DNA of 64,000 nucleotides. Origin: Sneathiella limimaris (GTDB lineage Bacteria > Pseudomonadota > Alphaproteobacteria > Sneathiellales > Sneathiellaceae). Positions 8,067 to 16,134 of this stretch are shown piece by piece (the stretch's first letter is position 1; each line of letters starts with the position of its first letter). The notes beneath the pieces are model-generated. The model had not been told where the DNA came from. It saw only the letters and a program-made list of their open reading frames with translations, and searched no databases. The DNA is taken from positions 1 to 64,000 of the forward strand of contig NZ_JABBYJ010000003.1 in the NCBI RefSeq assembly GCF_012932565.1, given 5' to 3'. The translations under genes were made by a program, and so were the position numbers.

Positions 8067-9206
8067 ATGAAGAACCTGACTGAATTGGAAAGTCCAACCC
8101 TTCTGTTGGACCTGGAAAAAACAAAGCAAAATATCCAACGAATGCAACGGAAAATCGAGCCAATGGGAGTTTCGCTGCGGCCACATCTGAAAACCTGTAA
8201 ATCTATGGATGTCGCTCGGCTCGTTGCTGAGCCCGGCGACGATACGCCTATTACTGTTTCAACAGTAACTGAGGCAGAGTATTTTTTCGACGGCGGATAT
8301 CGAGATATTCTCTACGCCGTTTCAATTGTCCCCAATAAGTTACGACGACTTAAAGCCCTTCAGGATAAGGGGGCGAATATAGTTCTAATCACAAGTGATC
8401 TGGAAGGTGCAAAAACCACTGAGGCAGTTTGCCAAGAACTCCAATGCTCATTCCCTTGCCTCATTGAAATCGACTGTGATGGCAAGCGGGCGGGCCTCAA
8501 ACCAACCGATCCAAAGATTATAGATCTGGCTCAGCTACTAACTCAAATGAAAGGCTTGTCCTTTGCAGGTGTGATGACCCACGGTGGTGGCTCTTACGCC
8601 GCAAAATCAATTGAAGAACTTAAAGACTTTGCTGAAATCGAGAGAAGCGCAGTTGTTACAGCAGCAACACAAATCCGTTCAGCCGGGATAGACTGCTCAA
8701 TTGTCAGTATGGGATCCACCCCCTCTATTACTTTCGCCGAAAACCTGGAGGGAATAACAGAAGTCCGGGTTGGCGTGTTTGTGTTTCAAGACATGGTTAT
8801 GGAAGCGCTAAATGTCTGCGAGGTGTCAGACATTGCTGTCAGCGTTCTTGCCACTGTGATCAGTCATAATAGATCAGAAAACAGGGTTTTGATCGATGCA
8901 GGAAGTCTTGCGTTATCTGCAGACCCCGGAAAACCAAACCGTCATGGGAATGTCCATTTTGGTTTGGTATGTGATGGAAAAACAGGTGTCCCGTTCCCGG
9001 ATTTATTTGTGACCAGCTGCAATCAGGAGCATGGCCTTATTTCCTTGGACTTTACATCAGTATCATTTGACGATTTACCTATTGGGCATCAATTACGCAT
9101 TCTTCCTAACCACGCCTGCATTACAGCAGCGGCCTATCCAGGCTATCATGTGCTAGGGTCTGACCAGAAAATTGTGGATTATTGGACAAGATGTAACGGA
9201 TGGTAG
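8067..9206 (+). CDS. D-threonine aldolase / D-serine dehydratase-like PLP enzyme
   Basis: A fold-type III PLP enzyme of 379 residues. The alanine-racemase-like N-terminal barrel includes TLLLDLEKTKQNI and the PLP-lysine motif RPHLKTCK; the C-terminal domain ends in PNHACITAAAY, where His and Cys form the metal site of the DSD1/D-threonine aldolase family. Family members cleave D-3-hydroxyamino acids to glycine plus an aldehyde, or dehydrate D-serine. The specific activity cannot be told, but a glycine-responsive riboswitch and a serine dehydratase lie immediately downstream, consistent with glycine/serine metabolism. The ATG at 8067 is the natural start for the family. Confidence 0.82.
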   Translation: MKNLTELESPTLLLDLEKTKQNIQRMQRKIEPMGVSLRPHLKTCKSMDVARLVAEPGDDTPITVSTVTEAEYFFDGGYRDILYAVSIVPNKLRRLKALQDKGANIVLITSDLEGAKTTEAVCQELQCSFPCLIEIDCDGKRAGLKPTDPKIIDLAQLLTQMKGLSFAGVMTHGGGSYAAKSIEELKDFAEIERSAVVTAATQIRSAGIDCSIVSMGSTPSITFAENLEGITEVRVGVFVFQDMVMEALNVCEVSDIAVSVLATVISHNRSENRVLIDAGSLALSADPGKPNRHGNVHFGLVCDGKTGVPFPDLFVTSCNQEHGLISLDFTSVSFDDLPIGHQLRILPNHACITAAAYPGYHVLGSDQKIVDYWTRCNGW

Positions 9207-9274
9207 TTTTCGCATCGCGACACTGAAGTGTCGTTTCTGGAGCGAAAGGCCCCAGCTCTTCGAGTTATATTCAC

Positions 9275-9303
9275 TTGACTGCTTCCGAGGGGATGCATAG
9301 CCT
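9275..9303 (+). promoter_or_regulatory. Candidate promoter of the riboswitch-sdaA transcript
   Basis: TTGACT (9275-9280) and a weak -10 TAGCCT (9298-9303) with 17-bp spacing, about 30 bp before the first aptamer. Assigned by position only. Confidence 0.35.
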
Positions 9304-9335
9304 GATGCAAAGTCAATAATTGACAACCTGCATAT

Positions 9336-9510
9336 TTCTGGTGGGAGAGACCGGTTTGATCCGGCGCCGAAGGAGCAACCGCCCCGGAAACTCTCAGGCA
9401 AATGTACGGCCAGGAATTCAGGACTCTGGAGAGAGAGCTTTATGGGAATAAGCTCCACCGAAGAGGTACCCGGCTCGCCGGTAATCTTTCAGGTCCATGG
9501 ACAGAGGGGG
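9336..9510 (+). ncRNA. Tandem glycine riboswitch
   Basis: Two consecutive aptamers of the gcvT type are visible. The first (about 9338-9413) has GGGAGAGACC, the GCGCCGAAGGAGCAA core and AACTCTCAGGCAAA. The second (about 9423-9510) has CTGGAGAGAG, CACCGAAGAGG, TCTTTCAGG and closes with GGACAGAGGGGG. These are the hallmark conserved segments of the class. It sits about 50 nt upstream of the L-serine dehydratase start. No U-tract terminator follows, which suggests control at translation, or an ON switch of another type. Confidence 0.93.
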
Positions 9511-9559
9511 CATCTAAACCGAAGCACATATCGTGCTGCGAGCTGGAAGGGATGCCTTG

Positions 9560-11035
9560 ATGACGAAGATTAAAAAAACTGGCCTTGGAAATGTAACACC
9601 CGTTGTACCAAGACAGTTCCGGGATCCAACACCGGTTCCAACCTCTCAGCTTGAAGTCAATATCAGTGTTACTGATCTTTACACAATAGGAATAGGTCCG
9701 TCATCTTCCCACACAGTCGGACCTATGCGCGCGGGCAGACGCTTCGCTGATCTATTAATTGCATCAAACCTGATAAACGATTGTTCGCGCATTATCGTTG
9801 AACTCTACGGCTCTCTCGCCTTAACCGGTCATGGCCATGGGACGGATATCGCCATTCTTCTTGGATTGAGTGGTGAAGCACCTTCAAAAATTGATCCTGA
9901 GAGCATTGATACCAAAATCAATGCAATTCGCACCAATCATCTGCTCCCTTTGGGTGGCCAGAAAGAAATTACCTTTTACGAAGCGGATCACCTTCTCTTC
10001 CTGAAAGATCAAATTCTGGAAGAACATTCAAATGGAATGCGCTTTTATGCCTATTCAGAGGCTGGCGAACTGCTCGCAGAGAAAGACTATTTCTCTGTAG
10101 GTGGCGGATATGTGGTCTCTCATGATGAAGGAGATAGATCCGAAACTCGCGGCCACAACATTCAACTCCCCCATCCGTTCACTTCAGCCGCTGAGCTTTT
10201 GAAAATCGGGAAAGAAAAAAATCTGACCATAGCAGAGATCATGAAAGAAAATGAAACCGCTTGGCGCAGTGAAGATGAGACAAACGAGTTTCTAGATCGT
10301 GTATCTTCGGCAATGATCAACTGCATTCAGAGAGGGTGCGACACTGAAGGCATTTTGCCTGGCGGGCTGGATGTCAAAAGGCGCGCATCGTCTCTTTACA
10401 AAGAGCTCATGGCAAACCCTGAACGGGCCTCACGAGATCCGCTAACTGTATTAGATTGGGTCAACCTCTATGCGTTAGCTGTGAACGAGGAAAACGCGGC
10501 CGGCGGCCGTGTTGTTACAGCACCAACCAATGGGGCGGCTGGCGTTATCCCCGCCGTGCTTAAATATTACCAACGATTTTGCCCCGGCGTCACAGAAGAC
10601 GGTACCCGTAACTTCCTTTTAACTGCGGCTGCGATCGGCTCAATTTATAAAAAACGGGCCTCAATTTCTGCAGCTGAAGTTGGATGCCAGGGGGAAGTTG
10701 GTGTAGCCTGTTCCATGGCGGCAGGTGCATTGACGGCTGTACTTGGCGGCACCAATGAGCAGGTCGAGAATGCGGCTGAAATCGGCATGGAACATAACTT
10801 AGGTTTGACCTGTGATCCAATCGGTGGCCTGGTCCAGATACCGTGTATTGAAAGAAACACCATGGGCGCAATGAAAGCTATTAATGCTGCGCGCTTGGCA
10901 CTAGCGGGGGATGGAACACATGTCGTGTCTCTTGATGAAGTGATCGAAACAATGCGGCAAACCGGAATAGACATGCTCAGCAAGTATAAAGAGACCTCTC
11001 AAGGTGGGCTCGCCGTAAACGTCGTGGAGTGCTAG
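9560..11035 (+). CDS. sdaA: L-serine dehydratase (iron-sulfur type, single chain)
   Basis: Converts L-serine to pyruvate and ammonia with a [4Fe-4S] cluster. The 491-residue chain has the N-terminal beta domain ([20 protein letters not shown] variant, near residue 45) and the C-terminal alpha domain with the [15 protein letters not shown] block and clustered cysteines ([26 protein letters not shown]). I prefer the ATG at 9560, with AAGG about 9 nt upstream, to the GTG at 9533. The gene is under a glycine riboswitch, so surplus glycine, after conversion to serine by GlyA, can be burnt to pyruvate (inference). Confidence 0.93.
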   Translation: MTKIKKTGLGNVTPVVPRQFRDPTPVPTSQLEVNISVTDLYTIGIGPSSSHTVGPMRAGRRFADLLIASNLINDCSRIIVELYGSLALTGHGHGTDIAILLGLSGEAPSKIDPESIDTKINAIRTNHLLPLGGQKEITFYEADHLLFLKDQILEEHSNGMRFYAYSEAGELLAEKDYFSVGGGYVVSHDEGDRSETRGHNIQLPHPFTSAAELLKIGKEKNLTIAEIMKENETAWRSEDETNEFLDRVSSAMINCIQRGCDTEGILPGGLDVKRRASSLYKELMANPERASRDPLTVLDWVNLYALAVNEENAAGGRVVTAPTNGAAGVIPAVLKYYQRFCPGVTEDGTRNFLLTAAAIGSIYKKRASISAAEVGCQGEVGVACSMAAGALTAVLGGTNEQVENAAEIGMEHNLGLTCDPIGGLVQIPCIERNTMGAMKAINAARLALAGDGTHVVSLDEVIETMRQTGIDMLSKYKETSQGGLAVNVVEC

Positions 11036-11038
11036 CGT

Positions 11039-11896
11039 CTAATCTTTTTCGGCCGTAAGAATTTTTTGAACGAAATAGGGAAGCACGAAAGCAGCCTGAT
11101 GAATTTCTGGACTGTAGTATCCCGTTTCTATATCCGCATCCAAAAATCTTTCCGCTAATTTACCGGTTTCGATTTTTCTAAGATCCTTATTATCCGTTGC
11201 CCAGCCAAAAGCAAGTGCGCCACCAACATAGCTGGGAATTGCGGCCATGTAGAAACTCACATCTGCAAACAGGGCACCCAACCGGTCATAGCTATTGCGA
11301 AGTTCCTCTCCTTGCACAAAAGGAACCCCATTTTGAGTCACAATCACACCACCATCAGTCAGGCAGGTTTTACAATCTGCATAAAACTCGGCTGAGTACA
11401 GAACTTCACCCGGACCGTGAGGGTCTGTGGAGTCAATAATGATCACGTCCCATTTCTGATCCGTATCCTTCACAAATTGGCAGCCATCCGCCACGATAAT
11501 CTCAAGGCGGGGGTCATCAAAAGCACCATCACTGACCGTCGGCATGTATTTAGCTGATAGATCAATAACTGTTCGGTCAATATCAACTAGAGTAGCTTTA
11601 ACGGTCTTATGCTTCAGCACTTGGCAAGCTGCACCGCCATCTCCACCACCGATGATGAGGACCCTTTCCACTTTCCCATGAGCAAGCATCGGGACATGGG
11701 CGAACATCTCATGATAAATAAACTCGTCATGCTCTGTCGTTTGAACAGCGCCATCCAAAGACATCACCCGGCCGAACCGATTATTTTCAAAAATCATGAG
11801 ATCTTGGTGCTCAGTCTTTTCCCGATAAAGAATTTCTCCTACTTCGAGGGCCAGATTGACACCTGCGTGCAGGTCTTCGTCAAAAACTTCAATCAT
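11039..11896 (-). CDS. speE: Spermidine synthase
   Basis: Transfers the aminopropyl group of decarboxylated SAM to putrescine. The 285-residue protein shows the Rossmann-type motif IIGGGDGGAACQVLKH (near residue 80), the catalytic-loop IIIDSTDPHGPGE and the N-terminal LFREKTEHQDLMIF-type segment (here LYREKTEHQDLMIF). It forms an operon with speD, whose stop overlaps this start by 4 bp, giving translational coupling. Confidence 0.95.
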   Translation of the reverse strand: MIEVFDEDLHAGVNLALEVGEILYREKTEHQDLMIFENNRFGRVMSLDGAVQTTEHDEFIYHEMFAHVPMLAHGKVERVLIIGGGDGGAACQVLKHKTVKATLVDIDRTVIDLSAKYMPTVSDGAFDDPRLEIIVADGCQFVKDTDQKWDVIIIDSTDPHGPGEVLYSAEFYADCKTCLTDGGVIVTQNGVPFVQGEELRNSYDRLGALFADVSFYMAAIPSYVGGALAFGWATDNKDLRKIETGKLAERFLDADIETGYYSPEIHQAAFVLPYFVQKILTAEKD

Positions 11897-12318
11897 CCCA
11901 CGACCCCTCTTTTCAGATCACTGATCTGAACTGATCCCGGATTGAAAGCGGCTTTTAGGATCGGAATACATTTATGAGGTTCAGCCTTACCGCACATAAA
12001 AATATCCAGTGCCATGTAACCCTGATCTGGCCAGCTGTGGAATGTGATATGGCTCTCAGCCAAGACCGCAACGCCCGACAAGCCATTAGGCTCGAAAGCA
12101 TGAATGTGAAAATGCAGCAGCGTTGCATTAGCGGCACTGATACAATTTCGCAAAGTTTTTTCGATCAATGCAGAGTCATTAAGATGCTCAGCCTGCCATA
12201 GATCCACAATCAAATGAGTGCCGGCAAAAACCAGGCCATCCCGCTCGACAAAGTAGTCCGGCTTATCATCCCGGCTTACAGGCTGGGCAAGAGGGGTAAA
12301 TTCTGTAATTTTGGACAT
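11893..12318 (-). CDS. speD: S-adenosylmethionine decarboxylase proenzyme
   Basis: A pyruvoyl-dependent enzyme that makes decarboxylated SAM for SpeE. The 141-residue proenzyme carries the self-cleavage site in LAESHITFHSWP (cleavage between Glu and Ser) and the conserved ALDIFMCG with the active-site Cys. Length fits the small bacterial (class 1B) type. It is the first gene of speDE; a TATACT -10 element lies about 30 bp upstream of the ATG and a short AGG ribosome binding site precedes it. Confidence 0.95.
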   Translation of the reverse strand: MSKITEFTPLAQPVSRDDKPDYFVERDGLVFAGTHLIVDLWQAEHLNDSALIEKTLRNCISAANATLLHFHIHAFEPNGLSGVAVLAESHITFHSWPDQGYMALDIFMCGKAEPHKCIPILKAAFNPGSVQISDLKRGVVG

Positions 12319-12490
12319 CCTGACCTCGCCCCTGGCGTTATTGCTCAGTATAGATTTGTGGGCGCGTTATGACGAAAAACAACCTTAAACTCAAGGGAAA
12401 AAGTCATCTCATACGGAGCCGACCTTGACCGTCAGGTCCTTAGACCTCACATTAGAGTGGGGTGAGAGTAGAAAAAGGACACACAAGAAT

Positions 12491-12967
12491 ATGATCAAGG
12501 GACTACATCACAACGCCTATCGCTGTCGAAGCTCAGAGGAAACCCGAAAGTTCTACGAAGACTTCCTGGGTCTACCGCTCGTTCGGGCTTTCGAAATTAA
12601 AGAGAGTAAAACTGGCAGAGAAACAAAGGCATTGCACAGTTTTTATCAACTGGATGATGGGTCAGCACTTGCCTTTTTTGAAGTCCCACACAGTCCGTTC
12701 GAATTTAAAGATCAGCATGATTATGACCTGCATATCGCTCTGGAAGTCACAATGGATGACATGATGGCTATGTTTGAAAAAGGTAAAGCCGCCGGAATTG
12801 AAACCCGCGGAGTTGCCGATCATGGTTTTATCAAGTCAATTTATTTCCGTGATCCCAATGGCTACGTTATTGAGCTGACAGCCCCCGTGGAGCCACAACA
12901 TTCAGAGGATAAAAAAGCTGAAGCCAAAGATGTGTTGGCTGCCTGGACAGCTGAACAAGCGGGATAA
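12491..12967 (+). CDS. VOC-family (glyoxalase/dioxygenase-fold) protein
   Basis: A 158-residue protein with the vicinal-oxygen-chelate fold. GLHHNAYRC at the N-terminus supplies the first metal His, HIALEV the second and DPNGYVIELT the C-terminal Glu, so the 2-His-1-Glu metal site is intact. Substrate unknown; the family includes glyoxalases, extradiol dioxygenases and thiol transferases. The ATG at 12491 is preferred because the conserved fold begins there; upstream in-frame codons look unrelated. Confidence 0.82.
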   Translation: MIKGLHHNAYRCRSSEETRKFYEDFLGLPLVRAFEIKESKTGRETKALHSFYQLDDGSALAFFEVPHSPFEFKDQHDYDLHIALEVTMDDMMAMFEKGKAAGIETRGVADHGFIKSIYFRDPNGYVIELTAPVEPQHSEDKKAEAKDVLAAWTAEQAG

Positions 12968-12986
12968 GACAATGCGTCTTATTTTG
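12964..12986. terminator. Hairpin between convergent VOC and bioN genes
   Basis: ATAAGAC-AATGC-GTCTTAT followed by TTTG on the plus strand. A modest 7-bp stem that overlaps both gene ends. Confidence 0.4.
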
Positions 12987-13596
12987 TGACGCGGTGAGTT
13001 GCCTTAGCGCCAAACGATCTTGCATCTAACGCTTCGGCAACTTCTGTCGCCATTTTCAGCGTCCTGACAATGACGGGCACCAAAATGGCCAACATATTGC
13101 GGTCGTTACCACGCACTTTTTGAGCTGCCCTCACCTCTTCAGTGATAGACGCCAGTAAGGGTATAAACCGGATTGCCAGCGTAATGGCCATACTCACTTT
13201 TTCAGGAGAGACCCATTTGCGAAATGGCCTTAAGACAGTTTCGATCGCTGCGACCAGGTCTGAGACCTTTGTCGTTACTGTGACAATTCCAGCCGCCAAA
13301 ATTAGAACAGCAAATCTGAGAACAATGAAGGTCGCGACTTCCCACCCGATCATCAAAAACTGAATTGCAAAAATAAACGCCAACACCCAGATAGCTGGTT
13401 TCAACTGACGCCATACAATTTTCAGGGGGAGCTTGGCAGCAATTACCAGCAAAGCGATCACCCCGAGCAACCCGATCAGAACGTCAAGGCGCTCGACCTG
13501 GAATATCAGAGTTCCCAACACCACAAGAAAAACTAATTTTAATCCTGCAGGTAATTTATGGATGATCGAATTTGCGGGGTAAAAAAATCCTGTCAT
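12979..13596 (-). CDS. bioN: Energy-coupling-factor transporter T component for biotin
   Basis: The membrane coupling subunit of the BioMNY biotin transporter. The 205-residue protein has four or five predicted membrane helices and the cytoplasmic coupling motif AQKVRGND (Ala-Arg-Gly type) near residue 160 with a second EALDARSFG at the C-terminus, both typical of EcfT proteins that dock on the ATPase. Start overlaps the bioM stop by 4 bp. Confidence 0.92.
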   Translation of the reverse strand: MTGFFYPANSIIHKLPAGLKLVFLVVLGTLIFQVERLDVLIGLLGVIALLVIAAKLPLKIVWRQLKPAIWVLAFIFAIQFLMIGWEVATFIVLRFAVLILAAGIVTVTTKVSDLVAAIETVLRPFRKWVSPEKVSMAITLAIRFIPLLASITEEVRAAQKVRGNDRNMLAILVPVIVRTLKMATEVAEALDARSFGAKATHRVTK

Positions 13597-14270
13597 TGAG
13601 CGCAGAGCTCCTCGTAGGCTCCAAGAACCACCTCAGGGGGCCCATCTGCGTAAATGCCGCCTTCATGAATACAGATTACCCGATCAAAACTTTCCAACAG
13701 CTCAAGATCGTGAGTTACCATAATCACTCGCTGAGAAAGTTCTTGCACATGTTCCATGAGACGTTTCTTATTTCTCAAATCCAGGAGCGTCGTGGGCTCA
13801 TCCAGCACAAGATAATTTGGCCTCATGACCAACACACCCAAAAGGGCAATCATCTGTTTTTCGCCGCCACTTAACTGATGGGTTAGCCGGTCAGCTAGAT
13901 GCTCAAGCTTATAGTCCCTCAAAGTCTGATCTATTAAACTTTGGGCTTCAGTTTTGGAAAGGCCAATATTCTTCAAGCCAAAAGCCAAATCTTCCCGAAC
14001 GATTGGATACACAATCTGATTGTCTGGATTTTGAAAGACAAAACCTACTCTGGCTCGGGCTCGATTTCCCTGCTGCCTTGTATCAAATCCATCAACAGAA
14101 ACAGTGCCCAAGGAAGGAAGTTGTAAGCCATTTAGTAAACGGGCGAAGGTACTCTTGCCGGATCCATTGAGGCCGATAATCCCGATCCGCTGCTCCTGCA
14201 AATCAGTTGTTATTGAGTGCAAAATGTCCCGTCCATCTAGCGAGACATTTACATTCTCAAGTTTAATCAT
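13593..14270 (-). CDS. bioM: Energy-coupling-factor ATPase for biotin
   Basis: ABC-type ATPase of the biotin ECF transporter, 225 residues. Walker A is GLNGSGKST (near residue 33), the signature LSGGEKQMIALLG, Walker B YLVLDEPTTLLD and the switch His in VTHDLEL. The Q-loop lies in VFQNPDNQIV, a sequence typical of ECF ATPases. Sits between bioY and bioN in the order Y-M-N. Confidence 0.94.
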   Translation of the reverse strand: MIKLENVNVSLDGRDILHSITTDLQEQRIGIIGLNGSGKSTFARLLNGLQLPSLGTVSVDGFDTRQQGNRARARVGFVFQNPDNQIVYPIVREDLAFGLKNIGLSKTEAQSLIDQTLRDYKLEHLADRLTHQLSGGEKQMIALLGVLVMRPNYLVLDEPTTLLDLRNKKRLMEHVQELSQRVIMVTHDLELLESFDRVICIHEGGIYADGPPEVVLGAYEELCAQ

Positions 14271-14293
14271 AGATCTGAATTACCTATCGGGCT

Positions 14294-14842
14294 TTAGGCA
14301 ACTTTAGTAATCAACGGATAGGATTTTTTGGTCACCAGGATAATAGCTGTAGCTAGACCCGCTTTAATCAAATCACCCGGGATAAAGACCATGGATCCTT
14401 TTAAGACATCAAGCATTGGAACCTGAGCTGAAATTGACCACCAGGGCACGCCAAAACCGTAGAGCACAATGATGCCACCTATCACTGAAGCAAAAGCCAC
14501 ATGAACCATATTCAAGTTTTGCCAGAACCGTTCGACAATGATTCCAACAACAAATGATGCAGCAATAAACCCAATAACGAAACCACCGCTCGCACCAGCG
14601 AATACGGCTAGTCCGCCACGACCACCGGATAGAAGGGGTAATCCAACCGCAACCAACACGACAAATAACAGCATAGAAAGGCCGCCTCGCTTCGCCCCTA
14701 GGATACCACCAGCCAACATTGGACCCAATGACTGAGCAGTAATGGGAACACCAAATGCAGAAGCGGGAACAGGTGGGACAACACCGAGTGCCGCCATTAG
14801 CGCAGCAAAAAGTGCGATATAAACAATATCTTTGGTTGTCAT
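14294..14842 (-). CDS. bioY: Biotin-binding S component of the ECF transporter
   Basis: A 182-residue membrane protein with about six helices that captures biotin. The AQSLGPMLAGGILGAKRG and GASGGFVIGFIAA segments are characteristic of BioY, and TTKDIVYIALFAALMAALG starts helix 1. First gene of bioYMN. It lies 130 bp downstream of an operon encoding a biotin-dependent carboxylase, a sensible neighbourhood. A BioR-like site is found just upstream. Confidence 0.93.
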   Translation of the reverse strand: MTTKDIVYIALFAALMAALGVVPPVPASAFGVPITAQSLGPMLAGGILGAKRGGLSMLLFVVLVAVGLPLLSGGRGGLAVFAGASGGFVIGFIAASFVVGIIVERFWQNLNMVHVAFASVIGGIIVLYGFGVPWWSISAQVPMLDVLKGSMVFIPGDLIKAGLATAIILVTKKSYPLITKVA

Positions 14843-14882
14843 TGAAACGACGCCTTTATTCTTTTGCGGTAAATTACCGGGG

Positions 14883-14892
14883 GTATAAATAA
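14883..14892. promoter_or_regulatory. Possible BioR operator upstream of bioY
   Basis: GTATAAATAA matches the known alphaproteobacterial BioR site (TTATAGATAA) at 8 of 10 positions, 40 bp upstream of the bioY start. AT-rich ten-mers match by chance fairly often, so this is tentative. No bioR gene is in the window. Confidence 0.3.
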
Positions 14893-14973
14893 AATATGGC
14901 CGGTTTTAAACGCCCATTCCCCGGAATGTCCAGCTTGTTTTCGGTTTTTTTGTGACGGCTGAAGTTCAAGAAG

Positions 14974-16119
14974 CTAGGACCGCTTGGCAATCTCTTCCAA
15001 CATAACCTCCGTCGCCCCGCCACCAATAGACTGAACCCGGGCATCCCTCACCATACGTTCAATAGCAGCTTCCCGCATATAGCCAAATCCACCATGAAAC
15101 TGCTGGCAATCATACATAACCTTGTTTACCAACTCTCCGCAATAAGCTTTAACCATGGAAACTTCTTTAACGCACTCTATCCCTTGAGCATCCATCCATG
15201 CTGCATGATAAAGGAGCTGCTGCCCCGCCGCGACCTCAGCCTGACGCATCGATAATCGCTGACGAATTGCTTCCTTATCCCACAACGTTTTACCGAAGGC
15301 TTTGCGGTCTTTCACATATTGCAAAGTTATTTCCAACGCCTTTTGACATTCACCCAAGGCTTGAGCTCCCAAGACTGTCCGCTCATTCTGGAAATTTTGC
15401 ATGATCGCATAAAAGCCCCGATTAACTTCCCCAAGGATATTATCCTTGTGAATGCGGACATTATCGAATACTAGCTCCGCTGTGTCAGAAGATCGCCATC
15501 CCATCTTGTTCAGAGACCTCCCGACAGTGAACCCCTCGGTTCCTTTTTCAATGATGAAAATTGTAATCCCGCGCGATCCTTTTGCCTGCAGGTCTGTTTT
15601 TGCTGCGACAAAATAAAGATCTGCGTGAACGCCGTTTGTGATAAACATCTTGGTTCCGTTTAGAACCCAATAATCTCCATCTTGCGTCGCCCTGGTTTTG
15701 ATACCAGCTACATCTGAGCCCGCATCAGGTTCTGTCACCGCAACAGCTGTCACAATGTTTCCCGCAATAATATCGGGCATATATTTAGCCTTTTGGTCTT
15801 CAGTACCTGCATTCGCCAGATGGGGAGAAGCCATGTCCGTATGAACAAGGGCTGTTATTGCAAAGCCACCATAAGAAGACTTTCCAAGCTCTTCCGCGTA
15901 AATCGCACTCGCCAAGACATCAAGGCCTGCTCCCCCATATTCAGGGTCATACTGAATACCAAGAAACCCAAGTTCCCCCATCTTCTTAATGACAGATCTC
16001 GGTGTTACCCCATCGACTTCCCATTGATCGCCATAAGGTAAAACCTCTTCAGTCACAAATCGTCGCACTTGATCCCGAAGCATTAAGTGTTCTTCACTGA
16101 AATACGCACCTTTTGTCAT
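14974..16119 (-). CDS. Acyl-CoA dehydrogenase (IVD/LCAD-type)
   Basis: FAD enzyme of 381 residues, last gene of the carboxylase operon. Features: AVAVTEPDAGSDVAGI flavin-binding segment, FITNGVHADLY, KMGWRSSDTAELVFDNVR and the C-terminal GFGYMREAAIERMVRDARV. The MCAD-type C-terminal catalytic Glu is missing (IGGGATEVM stands there); instead a Glu in NFQNERTVLGAQ fits the position used by isovaleryl- and long-chain acyl-CoA dehydrogenases. It probably makes the enoyl-CoA that the adjacent carboxylase uses, or processes a related branched acyl-CoA. AAGGA lies upstream of the ATG; 15-bp gap to the preceding gene. Confidence 0.88.
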   Translation of the reverse strand: MTKGAYFSEEHLMLRDQVRRFVTEEVLPYGDQWEVDGVTPRSVIKKMGELGFLGIQYDPEYGGAGLDVLASAIYAEELGKSSYGGFAITALVHTDMASPHLANAGTEDQKAKYMPDIIAGNIVTAVAVTEPDAGSDVAGIKTRATQDGDYWVLNGTKMFITNGVHADLYFVAAKTDLQAKGSRGITIFIIEKGTEGFTVGRSLNKMGWRSSDTAELVFDNVRIHKDNILGEVNRGFYAIMQNFQNERTVLGAQALGECQKALEITLQYVKDRKAFGKTLWDKEAIRQRLSMRQAEVAAGQQLLYHAAWMDAQGIECVKEVSMVKAYCGELVNKVMYDCQQFHGGFGYMREAAIERMVRDARVQSIGGGATEVMLEEIAKRS

Positions 16120-16134
16120 TTTTTTATATCCTTA

